Assembly (NCBI GenBank): GCA_027068245.1
Contig: JAMOUF010000033.1
Coordinates: 1-16,214 of the forward strand
DNA: 16,214 nucleotides
Direction: 5' to 3'
DNA from: Campylobacterales bacterium
Lineage (GTDB): Bacteria; Campylobacterota; Campylobacteria; Campylobacterales; Nitratiruptoraceae
The notes below the pieces were generated by a model, which saw only the letters and a list, made by a program, of their open reading frames with translations, had not been told where the DNA came from and ran no database searches. This document shows, in pieces, positions 14,667 through 16,214 of the stretch. Position 1 is the stretch's first letter; every line of letters starts with the position of its first letter. A program made the position numbers and the translations under genes.

Positions 14667-14984
14667 ATGGAATACTATATGCAAGATATTCCCTCAAGCG
14701 ACTTCCTCTCTATTTTTGTGGTTTCGGCTTTTATAATCATTTTTGGAATGGCTTACGCCGGGTTTTATACATTGGTGAAACTTAAACTAATCAGAGGCTT
14801 CTATATGATTTTCGCTTATGCTTCCTGGTTGGTTCTGGTAGGGCTTATGTATTATCTGGGTGAGCTGTTACGGGTTGAGCCGTATACGCAAAAAGTTTTG
14901 ATAGGAGCGATGTTTGGATATCTTGTCTTTCCCCATGTGGTCTATTTTTTACTGGATAGGGTACACAGCAGGTATGAGCATTAA
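14667..14984 (+). CDS. Small membrane protein preceding norC, unknown function
   Basis: This encodes 105 residues with three predicted membrane helices at about 14-36, 47-65 and 75-97. ATG 14667 has AAGGAGG four bases upstream; a second in-frame ATG at 14679 is also possible. A histidine (H90 in FPHVVYFLLD) lies in the last helix and two more (H100, H105) in the short tail. I do not recognise the family. It is the first gene of the nor transcript, 18 bp before norC, so it is likely an accessory or assembly factor of the NO reductase. Small membrane proteins linked to cNOR are known in other thermophiles (NorH of Thermus), but homology is not claimed. Confidence 0.75.
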   Translation: MEYYMQDIPSSDFLSIFVVSAFIIIFGMAYAGFYTLVKLKLIRGFYMIFAYASWLVLVGLMYYLGELLRVEPYTQKVLIGAMFGYLVFPHVVYFLLDRVHSRYEH

Positions 14985-15002
14985 ACTATAAAAGGAGGTA
15001 GT

Positions 15003-15692
15003 ATGGAGAAGAAAAAGGTTTCTGTATGGACCAGTAATCGCTTCTGGCGTAGGTCTGCGGCATGGGTGACGGGTGTTTCGGCGATTTTGCTGATTTTGCT
15101 TACATTTGACTCTTTGGCACAGATGAAGATGGGAACGGAGGAGGATATAAAGAACAAAGTAGATAAGCGTGTTCCCTCACCGGTGGTTATAAATTATACC
15201 ATCGATTATCTACTCGATCCTTACCGCGGGCATGAGGTTCCTATCATCGGAGGAGCTGTAAAAAAAGATGGCAGGGTAAAAAGTGCCTATGAGCAAAAAG
15301 AGAAATTTTTCGGCAGAGACGACTACAGCGAAGAGGAGGCAAGAGCCCTTATACATTTGGGAAAACTTACCATTCAGGCCAAAAACTGTATGGACTGCCA
15401 TACGCTTCTTGGAAACGGTGCATACTATGCGCCCGATTTGACGAAAGCCTGGCTGGATCCTACATGGAATACTTTGGCACCTGCATATAATGGCAAAGAG
15501 TATGCGATGGTAGAGTTTTTGAAAAATCCGCCTCAGATGGCAATGCATGAAAGAAAGATGCCAAATCTGGGAATTACAGATGAAGAGGCCAAAGGGGTGG
15601 TGGCATATCTAAAATTTATGTCTGCGATAGATACAAACGGATTTCCAAGAAACTTTGGAAAAATCAAAGGAGCGGTAGATGCAAGGAAATAG
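15003..15692 (+). CDS. norC: Nitric oxide reductase cytochrome c subunit NorC, long form
   Basis: NorC delivers electrons from periplasmic donors to NorB. The 229-residue protein has one N-terminal membrane anchor (about 19-36, ending LLTFDSLAQ), a heme c motif CMDCH at 129-133 within NCMDCHTLLGNGAYYAPDL, and M186 in RKMPNLGIT as the probable sixth ligand. The C-terminal AIDTNGFPRNFG matches the conserved IDTNGWPPN of cNOR. Classical NorC is about 150 residues; the extra 70-80 lie between the anchor and the heme motif (about 45-120, including YLLDPYRGHEVPIIGG). AAAGGAGG precedes the ATG. The 3' end overlaps norB by 14 bp. Confidence 0.93.
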   Translation: MEKKKVSVWTSNRFWRRSAAWVTGVSAILLILLTFDSLAQMKMGTEEDIKNKVDKRVPSPVVINYTIDYLLDPYRGHEVPIIGGAVKKDGRVKSAYEQKEKFFGRDDYSEEEARALIHLGKLTIQAKNCMDCHTLLGNGAYYAPDLTKAWLDPTWNTLAPAYNGKEYAMVEFLKNPPQMAMHERKMPNLGITDEEAKGVVAYLKFMSAIDTNGFPRNFGKIKGAVDARK

Positions 15693-16214
15693 ACTGTATA
15701 AGGCTCAGGAGTTAGCGCTTAAATATTTTACGGTTGCTATAGTTCTTTTTGGTGCCCAGCTGCTGTTTGGGCTTTTGGCGGCGATTCAGTTTATCTATCC
15801 CGATTTTCTGTTTGGATTGCTGGATTTTTCGATTACGAGAATGGTGCATATTAACGCGCTGGTAGTATGGCTGCTTTTTGCCATGATAGGTGCCGTTTAC
15901 TGGCTCTTGCCTGAGGAGACGGGCAGAGAGGTTGTGGGTATAAAACTTGGTGAGATAGCCTTTTATATCCTGACGGCGGCCGTGGCTGTTGTGGTGCTTG
16001 TCTATCTTTTCATCCAGGTAGGTCCCGGTAAAGAGAGCACTATCTGGTTTATCACAGAAGGCAGGGAGTATATCGAGGCACCAAGATGGGCGGATATAGG
16101 TATAGTCGCCGTTGTTTTGATTTTCCTATACAACGTTTACGCCACGGCCCTTAAAGGTAGAATTACGGGAATCGTTCTTGTGTTGATGGCTGACTTGCTG
16201 GCACTTGCGGGCCT
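15679..16214 (+). CDS. norB: Nitric oxide reductase catalytic subunit NorB, partial (3' end outside window)
   Basis: ATG 15679 lies inside the end of norC with AAAGGAG at 15666-15672. The 178 visible residues contain four to five membrane helices. H57 in RMVHINALVVWLLF is the first low-spin heme b ligand, and the following GAVYWLLPEETGRE is typical of NorB (compare the HTNLLIVW and YYLVPEE patterns of cNOR). NorB reduces two NO to N2O at a heme b3-FeB centre. The FeB histidines and the second heme ligands are beyond the window. With norC next to it, this is a cNOR rather than a quinol-dependent qNOR. Confidence 0.95.
   Translation, partial: MQGNRLYKAQELALKYFTVAIVLFGAQLLFGLLAAIQFIYPDFLFGLLDFSITRMVHINALVVWLLFAMIGAVYWLLPEETGREVVGIKLGEIAFYILTAAVAVVVLVYLFIQVGPGKESTIWFITEGREYIEAPRWADIGIVAVVLIFLYNVYATALKGRITGIVLVLMADLLALAG

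Overview
This window looks like the nitrate and nitric oxide respiration region of a Campylobacterota (Epsilonproteobacteria) chromosome. The strongest sign is the gene order napA-G-H-B-F-L-D, with napGH, napL and a terminal napD but no napC, followed by a regulator and nor genes. The combination of nap with norC/norB, heavy use of AGA/AGG and ATA codons, and densely overlapping genes suggests a hydrothermal-vent type such as Nitratiruptor. The genus is an inference.

Layout. (1) 1-1640, minus strand: an incomplete gene for a PTS EIIC-like membrane domain fused to an EAL (cyclic-di-GMP phosphodiesterase) domain. (2) 1769-4391, plus strand: a tight five-gene cluster made of a DUF2249/TusA-like protein, a 412-residue polytopic membrane protein with heme-copper-like histidine motifs, a MIP18/DUF59 protein, a small membrane protein and a DUF1858+DUF2249 protein. 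(3) 4394-4996, minus strand: an FmdE-like protein, divergent from nap. (4) 5185-11960: the complete periplasmic nitrate reductase operon, ending with an Aer/CetB-like PAS protein at 11969-12490. (5) 12556-13821: an outer-membrane porin with its own promoter, followed by a terminator. (6) 13892-14530, minus strand: a cysteine-free Crp/Fnr-family regulator. (7) 14667-16214: a small membrane protein, norC and the start of norB, cut by the window edge.

How the parts fit. NapGH would oxidise the quinol and pass electrons through NapB to NapA. NapD and NapF assist NapA maturation. NorCB would remove NO by reducing it to N2O. No nitrite reductase is visible, so the source of the NO lies outside the window.

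The main unlisted signal is regulatory. Five boxes of the form TTGAY-N4-RTCAA lie upstream of the DUF2249 cluster, the FmdE-like gene, napA, the porin and the nor cluster. In four of them the box centre is exactly 32 bp from a good -10 hexamer, which is class II activator geometry; the fifth fits more loosely. The regulator has the E-x-x-S-R recognition-helix signature that reads TTGA half-sites. The poorly characterised 1769-4391 cluster and the FmdE-like gene therefore appear to belong to one denitrification/NO regulon.

No tRNA, rRNA, CRISPR array, insertion sequence or integrase was found, and no gene-free stretch exceeds about 190 bases.
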